In this document: positions 17,501 to 17,616 of the stretch, piece after piece | Layout of the letters: every line of letters begins with the position of its first letter | How positions within the stretch are numbered: position 1 is the first letter of the stretch | Notes under the pieces: generated by a model | What the model was told of the DNA's origin: nothing | Database searches by the model: none | What the model saw: only the letters and a program-made list of their open reading frames with translations | Assembly (NCBI GenBank): GCA_001603685.1 | Contig: LUZO01000046.1 | Coordinates: 1 to 17,616 of the forward strand | DNA length: 17,616 nt | DNA from: Bacteroidales bacterium Bact_23 | Lineage (GTDB): Bacteria > Bacteroidota > Bacteroidia > Bacteroidales > Lentimicrobiaceae | Reading direction: 5' to 3' | Translations under genes and position numbers: made by a program

Positions 17501-17547
17501 ATGGTATCCTGATAAAGCAAAAATAGCATAAATACTACGGATACCAT
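17501..17547. repeat. 9-bp inverted repeat flanking the HTCS promoter element
   Basis: ATGGTATCC at 17501-17509 and its reverse complement GGATACCAT at 17539-17547 enclose 29 bp that include the candidate -7 box at 17518-17525. The proximal arm extends to GGTATCCTGA (17503-17512), and the same 10-mer occurs at 13371-13380 upstream of the GH130 operon promoter. This could be an operator used by a shared regulator or a leader structure; chance is not excluded. Confidence 0.4.
17518..17525 (-). promoter_or_regulatory. Candidate -7 element of the HTCS gene promoter
   Basis: The minus strand reads TATTTTTG, a full match to TAnnTTTG, 36 bp before the chosen ATG at 17481. A TTTG lies further upstream, but about 30 bp away rather than the usual 19-23, so no good -33 box is present. 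The placement argues that translation does not start at the upstream in-frame ATG at 17547. Confidence 0.45.
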
Positions 17548-17576
17548 ATAGTAAACAAATAAATGCGAACTCTTCC

Positions 17577-17590
17577 GTTACCCGGGTAAC
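17577..17590. promoter_or_regulatory. 14-bp perfect palindrome upstream of the HTCS gene, possible operator
   Basis: GTTACCCGGGTAAC is a perfect 14-bp palindrome with a central CG, 96 bp upstream of the HTCS start codon. Palindromes with a central CG of about this length are typical of LacI- and some GntR-type repressor sites. No such regulator is encoded in the window, so the site may belong to a gene beyond the right edge or to an external regulator of the HTCS. It has no U tract and does not look like a terminator. Confidence 0.45.
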
Positions 17591-17616
17591 TTTCTTTTGT
17601 GTAATGCTGAAATTTT

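Noticed and set aside
17482..17547. Upstream in-frame ATG for the HTCS at 17547
   Set aside because: It would put a hydrophobic 22-residue stretch before the signal peptide and would start upstream of the candidate -7 box at 17518-17525.

Overview
The window looks like one complete polysaccharide utilization locus (PUL) from a member of the Bacteroidota. The main evidence is a SusC/SusD pair, a one-protein hybrid two-component regulator (HTCS), lipoproteins with an acidic stretch after the lipidated Cys, a C-terminal type IX secretion (T9SS) sorting domain, and promoter elements matching the Bacteroidota -7 consensus TAnnTTTG. A T9SS cargo inside a SusCD locus with an HTCS fits an environmental Bacteroidales/Marinilabiliales-type organism better than a typical gut Bacteroides, but this is inference. 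All eight genes are on the minus strand, so transcription runs from high to low coordinates.

Layout in transcription order: (1) HTCS sensor-regulator (17481-13426), preceded by a 14-bp perfect palindrome and by an inverted repeat flanking a candidate -7 box. (2) A 259-bp intergenic region with a -7 element and two perfect 15-bp direct repeats spaced 21 bp apart, the probable HTCS operator. (3) A compact six-gene operon: GH130 mannoside phosphorylase/mannosidase-like enzyme, MFS sugar importer, a lipoprotein of unrecognised family with a probable alpha/alpha-barrel fold, SusC, SusD, and a LamG lipoprotein with an acidic surface-export signal. (4) A strong rho-independent terminator at 3262-3307. 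(5) A 1038-residue T9SS-secreted protein whose N-terminal half is a paralogue of the operon's unrecognised lipoprotein, fused to Ig-like domains, a LamG domain and the sorting domain.

Proposed working model (inference): the T9SS protein acts outside the cell or on its surface. The LamG lipoprotein and SusD capture the glycan, and SusC imports the fragments. The unrecognised lipoprotein trims them in the periplasm or at the outer membrane. The MFS protein carries small products across the inner membrane, and GH130 cleaves them in the cytoplasm, possibly by phosphorolysis. The HTCS senses a periplasmic oligosaccharide and activates the operon. GH130 points to a beta-mannoside-containing substrate. 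No recognisable classical endo-acting glycanase or lyase is present, so depolymerisation is left to the two unrecognised paralogues. That pair is the most likely novel element here.

No tRNA, rRNA, CRISPR array, insertion sequence or transposase was seen. No gene-free stretch exceeds 300 bases; the longest is 13167-13425.
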